From Chthoniobacter flavus (GTDB taxonomy: Bacteria > Verrucomicrobiota > Verrucomicrobiia > Chthoniobacterales > Chthoniobacteraceae), in NCBI GenBank assembly GCA_945861435.1, contig CAMAUX010000008.1:1-64000 (forward strand): DNA of 64,000 nt, read 5' to 3'. Below are positions 1 to 7,875 of the stretch, in pieces. Each line of letters starts with the position of its first letter. The first letter of the stretch is position 1. The translations under genes and the position numbers were made by a program. Under the pieces are notes generated by a model. That model worked only from the letters and a program-made list of their open reading frames with translations. It was not told the DNA's origin and made no database searches.

Positions 1-59
1 CCAAAGAGGTGACTTGCGCGGATTGCGTGCGCGGTAGATCTGCATGCGACTCCCACAAA

Positions 60-410
60 TGGAATCGGATGGAGAGGCATGGCTGCGGGACTGTTCCTAC
101 GCCCGAACTCCTTGTGAATGCAGATGCTTGAGACTGTCCAAAATGGCCAGCAATTGCGCGCTCACTGGGGAGATTCTTCAAAAACCCCACCATGAGCATT
201 TTGAAATAGACCACCGGATCGATCGGCGGACGGCCAACCTCGGTACTGGCAGAGAGAGGTGAGCAAAAGGCCCGGACGCATTCGGCAAAGCCCATCGCGG
301 ATAGTGTGTCGTCCAATTTTGTCGTAAAACTTACTGGCTTGAGGCTTCGGGAGGTTGCTTGGTGGGATCCAGAATTCGGCCTGTTTGCCGGACTTTTCAG
401 GCCGAGCCAT
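60..410 (-). pseudogene. Remnant of IS1182/IS5-type DDE transposase (N-terminal part)
   Basis: Read from 410 leftwards, the sequence starts MARPEKSGKQAEFW, a typical start of IS1182-like transposases. It reaches FYDK near 310 and then needs a one-base shift to continue as LDDTLSAMGFAECVRAFC and GRPPIDPVVYFKMLMVGF, the DUF772-type N-terminal domain, then KNLPSERAIAGHF. A second shift near 140 would restore an SIxIxxFG-like stretch. The catalytic DDE part is absent, so this is a decayed fragment of about 110 residues. No terminal inverted repeat was identified. The family call rests on the N-terminal motifs only. Confidence 0.7.
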
Positions 411-584
411 ATGGCGGCAGAAGCTCGCCGCGGCGCGTCACTTCTTCAATTGATTGGTCGACCAGTCGTTGAATATTTCGACAGGCTGTTAGGGGCTAGG
501 CGACGCTCCATCGACTCAGGGAGCGAATTCCCTAAAAGCATGAAGCTTTACATTGAGCCATATTCCCATATCGTGACCCATATC

Positions 585-872
585 ATGAAAACCACGCTTG
601 ATTTGCCGGACAACTTGCTGATCGCGGCCAAAGCGCTGGCTGCCCAGCGGAAAACCACCCTCAAAGCCATGGTGGAGCACGCCCTTCGGCGGGAAATCGC
701 TCCGCAGGAAAACCTCGCACCCGACAGCCCTTACGAAGTGGGGCCATTCGGCATCCTGAGTCTGAAAAAACGCACCGAAGGGCTGACTACCGAACAGGTG
801 CAGCATCTTGTTGATCATCAACACGATGAAGAAGACGCCAGAATCATCTCCATCTCCACGGGAAACTCATGA
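585..872 (+). CDS. VapB-like antitoxin (ribbon-helix-helix type)
   Basis: A 95-residue protein starting MKTTLDLPDNLLIAAKALAA, the usual ribbon-helix-helix opening of VapB antitoxins: a short strand, then a helix carrying the operator-binding dimer. The C-terminal half (PFGILSLKKRTEGL onward) would wrap the toxin. The open frame extends upstream to 306, but the ATG at 585 begins the recognisable domain and gives a normal family length. It overlaps the next gene by four bases (ATGA), the standard arrangement for a co-translated antitoxin-toxin pair. As in the family, it probably represses its own promoter. Function is inferred from family and context. Confidence 0.82.
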   Translation: MKTTLDLPDNLLIAAKALAAQRKTTLKAMVEHALRREIAPQENLAPDSPYEVGPFGILSLKKRTEGLTTEQVQHLVDHQHDEEDARIISISTGNS

Positions 873-1300
873 TCCACCTTCTCGATGTCAATGTGCTGAT
901 TGCGCTCGGGGACTCCAATCACCCGCACCGGGCTGCTGCCCTCCAGTTTTTTGAAAAGTGCGCCACCTTGGAAGGGTGGGCCACCTGCCCGCTCACCGAG
1001 AACGCCTTCATCCGCATTTTTGGCGCTCACAGTTATCCCCACGGCCCGGGTTCAACGGCAGAAGCAAGGCGGGTGCTAAACACATTTCGAGCCGCTCCGG
1101 GTCACCAATTTTGGCCTGACGACCTTTCCCTCGCTGATACCCATGCCTTCACGAACCTCCCGGCTTCCCCTCACCTCACCGACCTCTACCTTCTCGCCCT
1201 CGCGGTGAAACATGGAAGCAAACTGGCCACCTTTGATCAACGCATTGATCCTGCCCAACTCGCAGGTGGTGCTGCAGCGCTGCACCTCATCGCTCCATGA
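869..1300 (+). CDS. VapC-like PIN-domain toxin
   Basis: A 143-residue PIN-domain protein. It opens IHLLDVNVLIALGD with the first acidic metal ligand (D6), has a conserved E in TENAFIRI near residue 44, and carries the later acidic pair in LTDLYLLALAV and LATFDQRI. PIN toxins are Mg-dependent RNases that cut tRNA or rRNA and are held inactive by the partner antitoxin. The gene follows the antitoxin with an ATGA overlap. All expected acidic positions are present, so it looks intact. The RNA target cannot be told from sequence. Confidence 0.88.
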   Translation: MIHLLDVNVLIALGDSNHPHRAAALQFFEKCATLEGWATCPLTENAFIRIFGAHSYPHGPGSTAEARRVLNTFRAAPGHQFWPDDLSLADTHAFTNLPASPHLTDLYLLALAVKHGSKLATFDQRIDPAQLAGGAAALHLIAP

Positions 1301-1377
1301 TGCAACCCACGAGCGAAGCGCTGAGGAATCGGATTATGGACGGAGGTTGAAGGGGGATGCCGAGCGCGCTGGGGAGA

Positions 1378-2038
1378 TTATTCTTTTCCGGGAATTGTCG
1401 GCAGCCACTCTAGCCAGGTCAGGATGTGGTGGCGCATGAGGCGTTTGCACTCTGCGGGTGAGTTGGTTTTGAAGGCCTCCACGAGCTCTCGGTGACTGGC
1501 CGCGGTCTCGGCGCGGGTGCCGCGTGTTTGGAGTTGTTTTGAGCGATGGAGCCGCCCCAGCCAAAGTTCGAGTTCGCTGTGTCAGCGAGTGCCAGAGCTT
1601 GAGCAGGCGGGTGTTCCCGGATGCCTCGAGAATGATCTGGTGGAAATCGAGGTCGAGATGGGTGACATGGATCAAGGTGGATGCCCTGCCGGTGGCTCGG
1701 ATGTTTTTCTCGAGGAGGGAGGAGTCCTTCCGCAACGCGGATGCGGCGAGTCGCTTTGCGACCCGCTCCAGTGTGAGGCGCGGGACGTAAAGCTCCTCGA
1801 AATGACTGGGGGAAAGCTGCTTCACGAAAGCGCGCCCCGCGTTGCTGAACTCCATCAAACCGTCCCTTTCCAGTGCGAACAAGGCTTCTCGAACGGGAAC
1901 CCGGCTTACGCCGAGCTCTCTGGCGACCGCGGCTTCGGTGAGCAGGGATCCGGGTCGGCTCTCACCGGTGATGATGCGGAGCGGCAGTTGGGTGGTGGCG
2001 TATTCGAGGCGGGAGCGGGCGGCGCGCGGTCGTTTCAA
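1378..2038 (-). pseudogene. GntR/FadR-type transcriptional regulator, frameshifted
   Basis: The first 150 residues are a normal FadR-subfamily regulator: a winged helix-turn-helix (residues about 28-72, AVARELGVSRVPVREAL) and the start of an FCD ligand-binding domain (DLDFHQIILEASGN). Near 1573 the frame breaks. A different frame continues sensibly as LWLGRLHRSKQL, HRELVEAFKTNSPAECKRLM and HHILTWLEWL, the FCD C-terminus, and stops at 1378. Unshifted translation runs into arginine-rich nonsense ending at 1334. A single indel explains this: either the gene is broken or the base call is wrong. The ligand is unknown; no adjacent catabolic operon suggests a target. Confidence 0.8.
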
Positions 2039-2385
2039 AAGATATACTGTTCAATATCTGAAAAAACGGTGTTCTGAATTTGCTGAGTCGTGCAAGTCAG
2101 CGGTTGAAGATTTTTGCTAGTAATTAAATCCGATAAAACGACACCGGGGGGGAGGTCAGTTCGGCGTGCTTTGGATTGGTGGTCGCGATGCGCAGGAAGC
2201 CATGAATTTTGGTTCCCTCTGCGATGTGCTCAAGGATGGATGGGATCGGCCAGGCCAATGGTTGTCTGTGCTATGGGAGGGGGCACATGGACGACACGGA
2301 CTGCGAGAAGAGGTGCAGGAGGGAGTGCGGGATGGCCCATCGGAGGAGGCCGGGGAACAGTGGAGCTTGCCCGGTTCTTTCCTGA
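2039..2385. other. Intergenic stretch without a supportable gene
   Basis: About 350 bases between the GntR remnant and the nupC fragment. Open frames exist on both strands, but their translations are low-complexity and match no family I recognise. Given the debris on both sides, it is probably decayed coding DNA. Confidence 0.5.
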
Positions 2386-2545
2386 CTAGCCGACGATGAT
2401 GACGGCGATGACGGCGATGCAGGCGGATGGGAGGTTGGGGAGGGTGCCTGCGAGCATGGCGGGGAGGCCAAGGCGTGCGAGGGCGGCGCGGTGTTCGGGA
2501 ACGCGGGCGCCGATGCCGCCGACTTGGATGGCGATGGTGCACTCG
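2386..2545 (-). pseudogene. nupC: C-terminal remnant of NupC-type nucleoside transporter
   Basis: Reading leftwards from about 2540, the frame gives [19 protein letters not shown] and [16 protein letters not shown] and ends with a hydrophobic segment and a stop at 2386-2388. This matches the C-terminal end of concentrative nucleoside transporters, where a SSIAIQIGGIG-like motif and LARLG precede the last membrane helix. Nothing upstream of 2545 on this strand resembles the rest of the transporter; the sequence there is the antisense of a deoA fragment. Only about 50 residues remain, so the gene is dead. Confidence 0.65.
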
Positions 2546-2870
2546 GGCGAGACCGTGGATCTCTCAGGGATTGCGGGAGTGAAGGTGGACAAGCATTCGA
2601 CGGGCGGGGTGGGGGATACGACCACGCTGGTGCTCGCACTTCTGGTGGCGAGTCTTGGGATTGCTGAGCCGAAGATGTGGGGACGCGGATAGGGACGCAC
2701 GGGCGGGACGATGGACAAGTTGGAGTCTGTGTCCGGGTTCAATGCGGAGATTGGGAAGGAGCGGTTCATTGAACTGGTGAACCGGCAGCACGTGGCGGTG
2801 ATCGGGCAGACGGGGGCCGTGGCGCCCGCTGACAAGAAGCTTTATGCGCTGCGGGATGTGACGGGGATTG
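2528..2870 (+). pseudogene. deoA: Remnant of thymidine/pyrimidine-nucleoside phosphorylase
   Basis: One frame reads [39 protein letters not shown], an in-frame TAG at 2690-2692, then [16 protein letters not shown] and [20 protein letters not shown]. This is the phosphate- and nucleoside-binding core of DeoA/Pdp. The usual motif is KMSGRGLGHTGGTLDKLE, so the stop replaces the leucine codon (TTG to TAG would suffice). Similarity ends after YALRDVTG at about 2870, and the N-terminal domain is missing. The fragment abuts a nupC remnant on the other strand, so two genes of nucleoside salvage are broken at one junction. Confidence 0.8.
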
Positions 2871-3266
2871 CGAGCGTGCAATTTGGGGCGCTGGGCGAAC
2901 AGGTTCCGCAGGGTGGGGAGCGGCGGTTTGCGAATTGTCGTGTGTAGGTGGGGATGCAGTTTGGGAGGAAGCGCCATGCATGCCTGTCCCTTGTGGCGAA
3001 TTCCGAGACAACCCGCATTCTTTAAGCTCAGCAGGAGATCCGCCTTTGCGTATGGGGCTGCGAGGGCAAGGACCCAGACTCGGAATCGAGGGCGTTTAGG
3101 AGAGTGGCTTCGGGCCCTGACTCTCATTCGGATTCTTGGAGAGATTGAGAGAAGAGGGTGGAAGGCGGGTGACGCGTTCCGAGCGCAGTTATTCACGGAG
3201 CGGACGTGATACCAATCGCGGTGCAAAGCCGGGAGAAGAACGGCTTGAGGGGTTTGGGGGCGTTTT
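2871..3266. other. Non-coding or decayed stretch
   Basis: About 400 bases after the deoA similarity ends. No frame gives a recognisable protein, and no strong hairpin or repeat was seen. The distal part of the dead deoA may have decayed here. Confidence 0.4.
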
Positions 3267-3956
3267 TCAGCGGCCGAACTTGGCCTTCGCTATACGAACC
3301 TTGGGCTCTTCTGCACAGGGAACGCGCATGCGCACAGCGGCCGTGTATGCCGCATGAAATGCCGACAGAAACAAACCCACCCCGACGAGTTTGAACCCTT
3401 CATCGCCGATGCTGAAGAAACTCTGTAGCACTCGCGCCGCCCGGTTTTCGCCCAGCAACCAAACAGCCACGTCGTAACGATCGCCCGCCGCGTTTGCGAT
3501 CAAAGCGAGGACGAAGCAGCAGCCCCCCAGCACGAGGGGCCTGTGCATCCGCTGGAGTCCCAGCCATTCCCTGCGGTACAGCCACAAGACCACGGCGCCG
3601 CATACGCCGTATAGCAGCACCACCAAGTCATCAATCCGGTCGGTCCATGCCGTTTCCCGCATTCCCAGCATCTGGTGAATGCTGTCATCAATGCGCCCGT
3701 GAAGGGCGAACGCCTGATCGCAGGTCAGCACCAAAAAACCCGCGGCCGTCCACATCCAGAGGCGCGCCCCCGGCGTTTTTCCCCGGATTCTGCCAACCTG
3801 CAATGACACCCCAGCGGTGAGGAGCATTTGGAGGATCGCCGGACCGCTCGTTGCGCGGGAGTTGTCACAATAGCGGACTGGATTCCCTGTCCACCACCAG
3901 CCAACCGCGATGCACGTCAGCATCCACAGTACATTCGCTGCGGTGAGCCAACCCAT
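3267..3956 (-). CDS. Multi-pass membrane protein of unknown function
   Basis: A 229-residue protein with about five or six hydrophobic helices (for example LTAANVLWMLTCIAVGWWW, LWMWTAAGFLVLTC, LVVLLYGVCGAVVLWLY, PLVLGGCCFVLALIANAAG, LVGVGLFLSAFHAAYTAAV). The frame stays open to 4127, but the upstream part is hydrophilic and proline-rich. The ATG at 3956 directly precedes the first helix and is preceded by GGTGAG. The C-terminus is short and basic. I do not recognise a family. It stands alone between gene remnants, and the short soluble segment HGRIDDSIHQMLGMRETAW between helices offers no known motif. It probably sits in the inner membrane. Confidence 0.6.
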   Translation of the reverse strand: MGWLTAANVLWMLTCIAVGWWWTGNPVRYCDNSRATSGPAILQMLLTAGVSLQVGRIRGKTPGARLWMWTAAGFLVLTCDQAFALHGRIDDSIHQMLGMRETAWTDRIDDLVVLLYGVCGAVVLWLYRREWLGLQRMHRPLVLGGCCFVLALIANAAGDRYDVAVWLLGENRAARVLQSFFSIGDEGFKLVGVGLFLSAFHAAYTAAVRMRVPCAEEPKVRIAKAKFGR

Positions 3957-4442
3957 GGAGCGCTCACCCACCCGTCCCAAAACCCCTTTCCCACGCGTGT
4001 CAGTCACTGGCCGACAGCATTGCAAGACTGCGGGCGTGGGGGAAGTCGGGTTGGCTCCTGTTGGCGGCCTCCACTGGAATCGCTGAAGCAGCGGAGCCAG
4101 GCCAGAAACGGTGAGGTAATCTATCAACCAAAAAACGTGAATGGACGGCCCGCGGAATCCAGGGACGGGACGGAAGGAAGGGGGGAAATGAAGGGAATGA
4201 GGAGGCTGAGAGGCTGTTGCGTGGTCCGTGCATTCAGTGCGTTCCGTGGGCTATTGGGAGCTCTCCGGGTTCAGGCGGCTGCTGAGTCCTATCAGTGCCT
4301 GGGTACTTGAGGGTGACAGCCCTGTCGTTACCGACTTTGAAGATCGCTGAAAGAGACTCACCAAACGGGTGAGTCTGAAACGGGATGATTTTAAGCTGCA
4401 AATTCCGTTTCCACAGAAACTCAGATCAGATCCGACAAGTTT
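3957..4442. other. Intergenic region with an 8-bp dyad
   Basis: About 490 bases with no supportable gene. It holds a GACTCACC/GGTGAGTC inverted repeat at 4355-4375 with a five-base loop, and the string AGGGTGACAG near 4311, which recurs near 57583. It lies next to the broken end of the IS91-type transposase and may be mobile-element debris. Confidence 0.4.
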
Positions 4443-5060
4443 TCATCGCCGCATTGAGGATTCCTCGGGCATGGAGTGGAAACGGCCTCGTTTATCGAAG
4501 AGGCCATCGGCGGCGAGGACGTGGAGATGGGGATAAAAGACGAGGTAGTCGCCAAAGGTGTGAACGGGAGCGGCAGCGGCGATGCGATCGTTGGGCAGAC
4601 CGAGGCGTACGCGGAAAGCGTCTCGCAGGCATTCCGTGGCGGTCTGGAGGAGGGGATGGAGGAGGTGTCTGCGTTTGCGGAAGATGCCGCGCAGCATTTT
4701 TGGGAAGGTGAAGACGAACTGGCGGTGAGGGACTTGGTGGCAGAGGTACGAGGCGATCCAAGCGCCGGTCTGGCGAGTTCGGCGTTGATGGCAGGCGGGG
4801 CAGAAGTGGCGGGACTTGCAGGTGAATGCGAGGAGTTTCTCGTGGCCGCAATCTGGGCACAGGAAGCGGGTGAAACCTGCGGCGAGGTCGCCACGCCGGA
4901 GAAAGGCGCAGACGGAGTGGATGGAATCTTGGCGGAGCGGCCCCATGGTGGTGCGGTGGTCGATTTCGTAGGAGGCGATGAAGGCGTCCCATGCGTGGTG
5001 GACGATCTGCCAGAGAGGGGATGCGCGTGGCCGGCGTGGATGGTGGATTGCGGACATCAT
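4443..5060 (-). pseudogene. Truncated IS91-type (HUH/Y2) transposase
   Basis: A 205-residue frame. Residues about 65-95 form a zinc ribbon (CPDCGHEKLL, CKSRHFCPACHQRR), followed by TGAWIASYLCHQVPHRQFVF, TFPKMLRGIFRK and the HUH motif in YPHLHVLAADGLFDKRGRF. These are hallmarks of IS91 transposases, which nick and join single-stranded DNA. Family members are usually near 400 residues. The part with the catalytic tyrosines is missing because the frame ends a few residues after RGRFHSMPEES. The element is therefore inactive. The 3' junction lies near 4460, beside a short dyad. Confidence 0.85.
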
Positions 5061-5559
5061 GGGAGCCGTGGATGGGGGCGATGTCGGCGCTGGGAGGTTG
5101 GGGGGGAGGGATCTCGTTTTGGGATTACGCAGGGCAGGTTGATTTCATGATGGTTTCACGACGCGAGAGGCCTGAGGGCAGGGCTGCGACGCTCCCGGTT
5201 GGGGGCGATACGCAGTTTTTCAGCGGGGGACCGCGGTGCCTTGCTCTGTTTTGCATAGCTCCCCGCACTTGATCCGAATTCAGTTTCATTGTCCGCCCTC
5301 ATTGCCCCCCTCCGTTTGCGGGATCACCCGGAACCAAGAACCATCGAACTCGGCAGGAGCACCCCCCCCCCAAGGAAAAGGAAACGCATCGCGAGGACTG
5401 AGAGGCCTTGCGAGCCCGTGAATTGATTGAACCCGAAAACGGAAGTTGGGGCTTAAAAGCGACTTTAAATAACTAGTCGACCGATGGGGGCGTGGAAGAG
5501 GAGAGGGACGTGTTGATTAGTTTCCTGTGGGGCGGGATGCCGTGTTAGATAGGGGGTTC
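5061..5559. other. Intergenic region upstream of the DUF6172-engB-rsgA operon
   Basis: About 500 bases without a supportable gene. The left part probably belongs to the decayed IS91 element. A run of nine C residues lies near 5362. The right 100 bases, which include an AT-rich patch TTTAAATAACTAG near 5463, are the likely promoter region of the operon starting at 5560. No individual promoter box is convincing. Confidence 0.4.
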
Positions 5560-5922
5560 ATGAAAAAGACTTTTCCGCTCCATGCCCCTGGCCGTGAGGA
5601 CCGTCGGGTATTGGAAGCGATCAAAACTGAGATTGTGCGGTATCTGAAGAGGGAGCGTCGGAAGGCGCTTCCTGAGGGCGGGGATTTTTGGGGGTTCGAC
5701 TGCCGTGTGGGGAAGGGGCGGGAGGAGGCTGTGAAGGTGAGAGCGTCCGAGGTGGGGACTGCGGTGGACGCGGTGGCTGGGGAAGGCGCTGGAGAGGTGT
5801 ATGTGGAGATTCTTGCGTTTGCGGGGCGGCGCGCGCGGAGTGGCGGAGAGGATGCTGGTGAGAGTGCTGGTGAGAGTGCTGGTGAGAGTGCTGGTGAGAG
5901 TGCTGGGGGAGTGGAGCCATGA
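5560..5922 (+). CDS. DUF6172 family protein with GESA repeat tail
   Basis: A 120-residue protein. It begins MKKTFPLHAPGREDRRVLEA and continues RYLKRERRKALPEG and DFWGFDCRVG, the conserved core of the DUF6172 family, whose function is unknown. The start at 5560 is chosen over an in-frame one at 5527 because the family begins exactly at MKKTFPL. The last 25 residues are an AGES/GESA repeat encoded by a perfect 12-base unit (GGTGAGAGTGCT) at about 5853-5907, likely disordered and length-variable. It overlaps engB by four bases (ATGA), so the two are probably co-translated. Confidence 0.75.
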   Translation: MKKTFPLHAPGREDRRVLEAIKTEIVRYLKRERRKALPEGGDFWGFDCRVGKGREEAVKVRASEVGTAVDAVAGEGAGEVYVEILAFAGRRARSGGEDAGESAGESAGESAGESAGGVEP

Positions 5923-6554
5923 AGATTCGGAGTGCGGAGTTTGCTGCGAGTGCGCCGGACCTTGCATCGTGTCCGCCGGATGGGCGTCTGGAGTTTGCAT
6001 TCATTGGGCGATCGAACGTGGGGAAGTCGTCTTTGATCAACATGCTGACGGGGAGGGAGGGGCTTGCGCGGGTGTCTGCGGAGGCTGGGAAGACGCGGTT
6101 GATCAACATGTTCACGATCAACGGGGAGTGGAGCCTCGTGGATCTTCCGGGGTACGGATATGCGAAGGTGGGGCGTGAGACGCGGGGACGTTTCAGTGCG
6201 TTTGTGGCTGACTATCTGCAGAACCGGGCGAGTTTGCGGGGGACGTTTGTGCTGATTGATTCCCGCCTGAGTCCGCAGAAGGTGGATCTGGAGTTCTTGC
6301 AGTGGATGGTGGGCTGCGGACTGCCGCTGGTGCTGGTGTTCACGAAGGTGGACAAGATTTCCGCGGGTGCCTGCCAGGCGAACATGGAGGAGTTTCTGAA
6401 AGCTTTGCGTGAGTTGAGCGAGGACACGCCGGAGGTGGTGACGTGCTCCGCGAAGACGGGTGCTGGGCGCGAGGAGATTCTGAGGTTTATCGAGGGTGCT
6501 CTTTCGGAGGAGGAGCCGGAGGCTGTGGATGAAGAGGAGGATGGCGAGGCATGA
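5919..6554 (+). CDS. engB: Ribosome biogenesis GTPase EngB (YsxC/YihA)
   Basis: A 211-residue EngB family GTPase that helps assemble the large ribosomal subunit. The P-loop GRSNVGKSS is at residues 30-38, the switch KTR near 58-60, DLPGYGYAKV (G3) at 75-84, FTKVDK (G4) at 141-146, and SAKTG (G5) near 177. The length is normal, with an extra acidic tail (EEEPEAVDEEEDGEA). It overlaps the upstream DUF6172 gene and downstream rsgA by four bases each, making a tight three-gene unit in which two ribosome-assembly GTPases are translationally coupled. Confidence 0.96.
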   Translation: MKIRSAEFAASAPDLASCPPDGRLEFAFIGRSNVGKSSLINMLTGREGLARVSAEAGKTRLINMFTINGEWSLVDLPGYGYAKVGRETRGRFSAFVADYLQNRASLRGTFVLIDSRLSPQKVDLEFLQWMVGCGLPLVLVFTKVDKISAGACQANMEEFLKALRELSEDTPEVVTCSAKTGAGREEILRFIEGALSEEEPEAVDEEEDGEA

Positions 6555-7651
6555 CCCTTGAGGATCTGGGGTGGAACGGATTTTTCGCGGAGAGGTTTGC
6601 GGCGTATGAGGGCAAGGGCTGGCAGCCTGCGCGGCTGATTCGCGACAACAAGATCACGTACGGGGCTTTGCTGGGGGACGGGACCGAGCTGGAGGTGGTG
6701 ATGGGAGGGAAGGTGTATCACGATGCGGAGACGGATGCGGAGCTGCCGGCGGTGGGGGACTGGGTGGCGTTGGAAGTGGGCGGGGATGGGCGTGAGCACG
6801 TGATCCGGGCGCGGCTGCCGCGGCAGACTTGCCTGTCGCGCAAGATGCCTGGTCGGAGCACACAGGAGCAGGTGATCGCTGCGAATACGGACGTGGTGGT
6901 GGTGGTGACGGACGCGGGCACGGATTTCAATGTGCGGCGCATGGAGCGGTACTTTGCGATCATTGGGCGCAGCCGTGCGCGCGCGGTGGTGTTGGTGAAC
7001 AAGGCGGATCTTTTTTCGGAGGAACAGAGCCGGGGCGCGGCGGAGTCGATCCGTGCATTGAATCCGGAGGCGGAGGTGCTTGTGACGAGTCTGCGCAGGA
7101 AGGCGAGTCTTGCGGGGTTGAAGGCGCATCTGACGCGCGGGGTGTCGCTGACGTTTGTGGGATCGAGCGGGGTGGGGAAATCCTCGGTGATCAACCATCT
7201 GCTGGGCGGCGACTACCAGTGGACGGACGAGGTGAACGAGAACACGGGGAAGGGGCGGCATACGACGACGGCGCGCGAGCTGATGGTGCTGCGCAAGGGG
7301 GGGATCATCATCGACAATCCTGGCATCCGCGAGGTGCACATGTGGACTGATGAGACGACGTTGCGGGAGCGTTTCGCGGATATCGACGAACTTGCACGCC
7401 ATTGCAAGTTCGACAACTGCCAGCACGGGCCGCGGGCTGCGGGCTGCGCGATCCAGACGGCGCTGGCAGAGGGCAGGATGGATGCGCGGCGCTTGGAGGG
7501 TTTTTTGAAGCTGGACGAGGAGATTGCGAAACTGCGTGCGGCGCGTGAGAAGCGGCAGATGACGGTGGAGCGTCATGCCCGGCGTGAGCAGCAGAGCAAG
7601 TCGCGCAGGTACGCGGCGCGGCGCGATGCGGATCTTGAAGACGAGTACTGA
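6551..7651 (+). CDS. rsgA: Small ribosomal subunit biogenesis GTPase RsgA
   Basis: A 366-residue circularly permuted GTPase of the RsgA/YjeQ family, which acts late in 30S maturation. An N-terminal OB-fold (to about residue 100) is followed by G4 (VNKAD, 149-153), the P-loop GSSGVGKSS (204-212) and G3 (DNPG, 255-258), the permuted order typical of the family. The C-terminal zinc site is CKFDNCQHGPRAAGC (C285, C290, H292, C299). A basic tail rich in R and K (from about 330) may contact rRNA. The start overlaps the engB stop as ATGA. All active-site motifs are present. Confidence 0.96.
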   Translation: MTLEDLGWNGFFAERFAAYEGKGWQPARLIRDNKITYGALLGDGTELEVVMGGKVYHDAETDAELPAVGDWVALEVGGDGREHVIRARLPRQTCLSRKMPGRSTQEQVIAANTDVVVVVTDAGTDFNVRRMERYFAIIGRSRARAVVLVNKADLFSEEQSRGAAESIRALNPEAEVLVTSLRRKASLAGLKAHLTRGVSLTFVGSSGVGKSSVINHLLGGDYQWTDEVNENTGKGRHTTTARELMVLRKGGIIIDNPGIREVHMWTDETTLRERFADIDELARHCKFDNCQHGPRAAGCAIQTALAEGRMDARRLEGFLKLDEEIAKLRAAREKRQMTVERHARREQQSKSRRYAARRDADLEDEY

Positions 7652-7875
7652 GGCTGGCGGAGCGGCGGGGATGGGGGTGCGGTGAAAAGAGTGTGGGTTG
7701 GAAGGCGGATGGGATCGGAGGATGGAGGCCGCAGAGGGCGTGGCCGGCGGCATGCATGCGTTGAGATCGCAGGGGGAGGTGCGTGGTGGGGTTGATGGGC
7801 ATGGGAATGTTTGGTGGGGAAAAACAGGGTTGTCGCGGGGCGGGTGGGGGACACAGAGTGCGTGGCTAAGCCCGT

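Noticed and set aside
4355-4375. GACTCACC/GGTGAGTC dyad as IS91 terminus
   Set aside because: IS91 ends are not inverted repeats of this kind; kept only as an unexplained dyad.
5853-5907. CRISPR or operator array at the 12-base repeats
   Set aside because: Repeats are contiguous, in frame and without spacers; they encode a protein tail.
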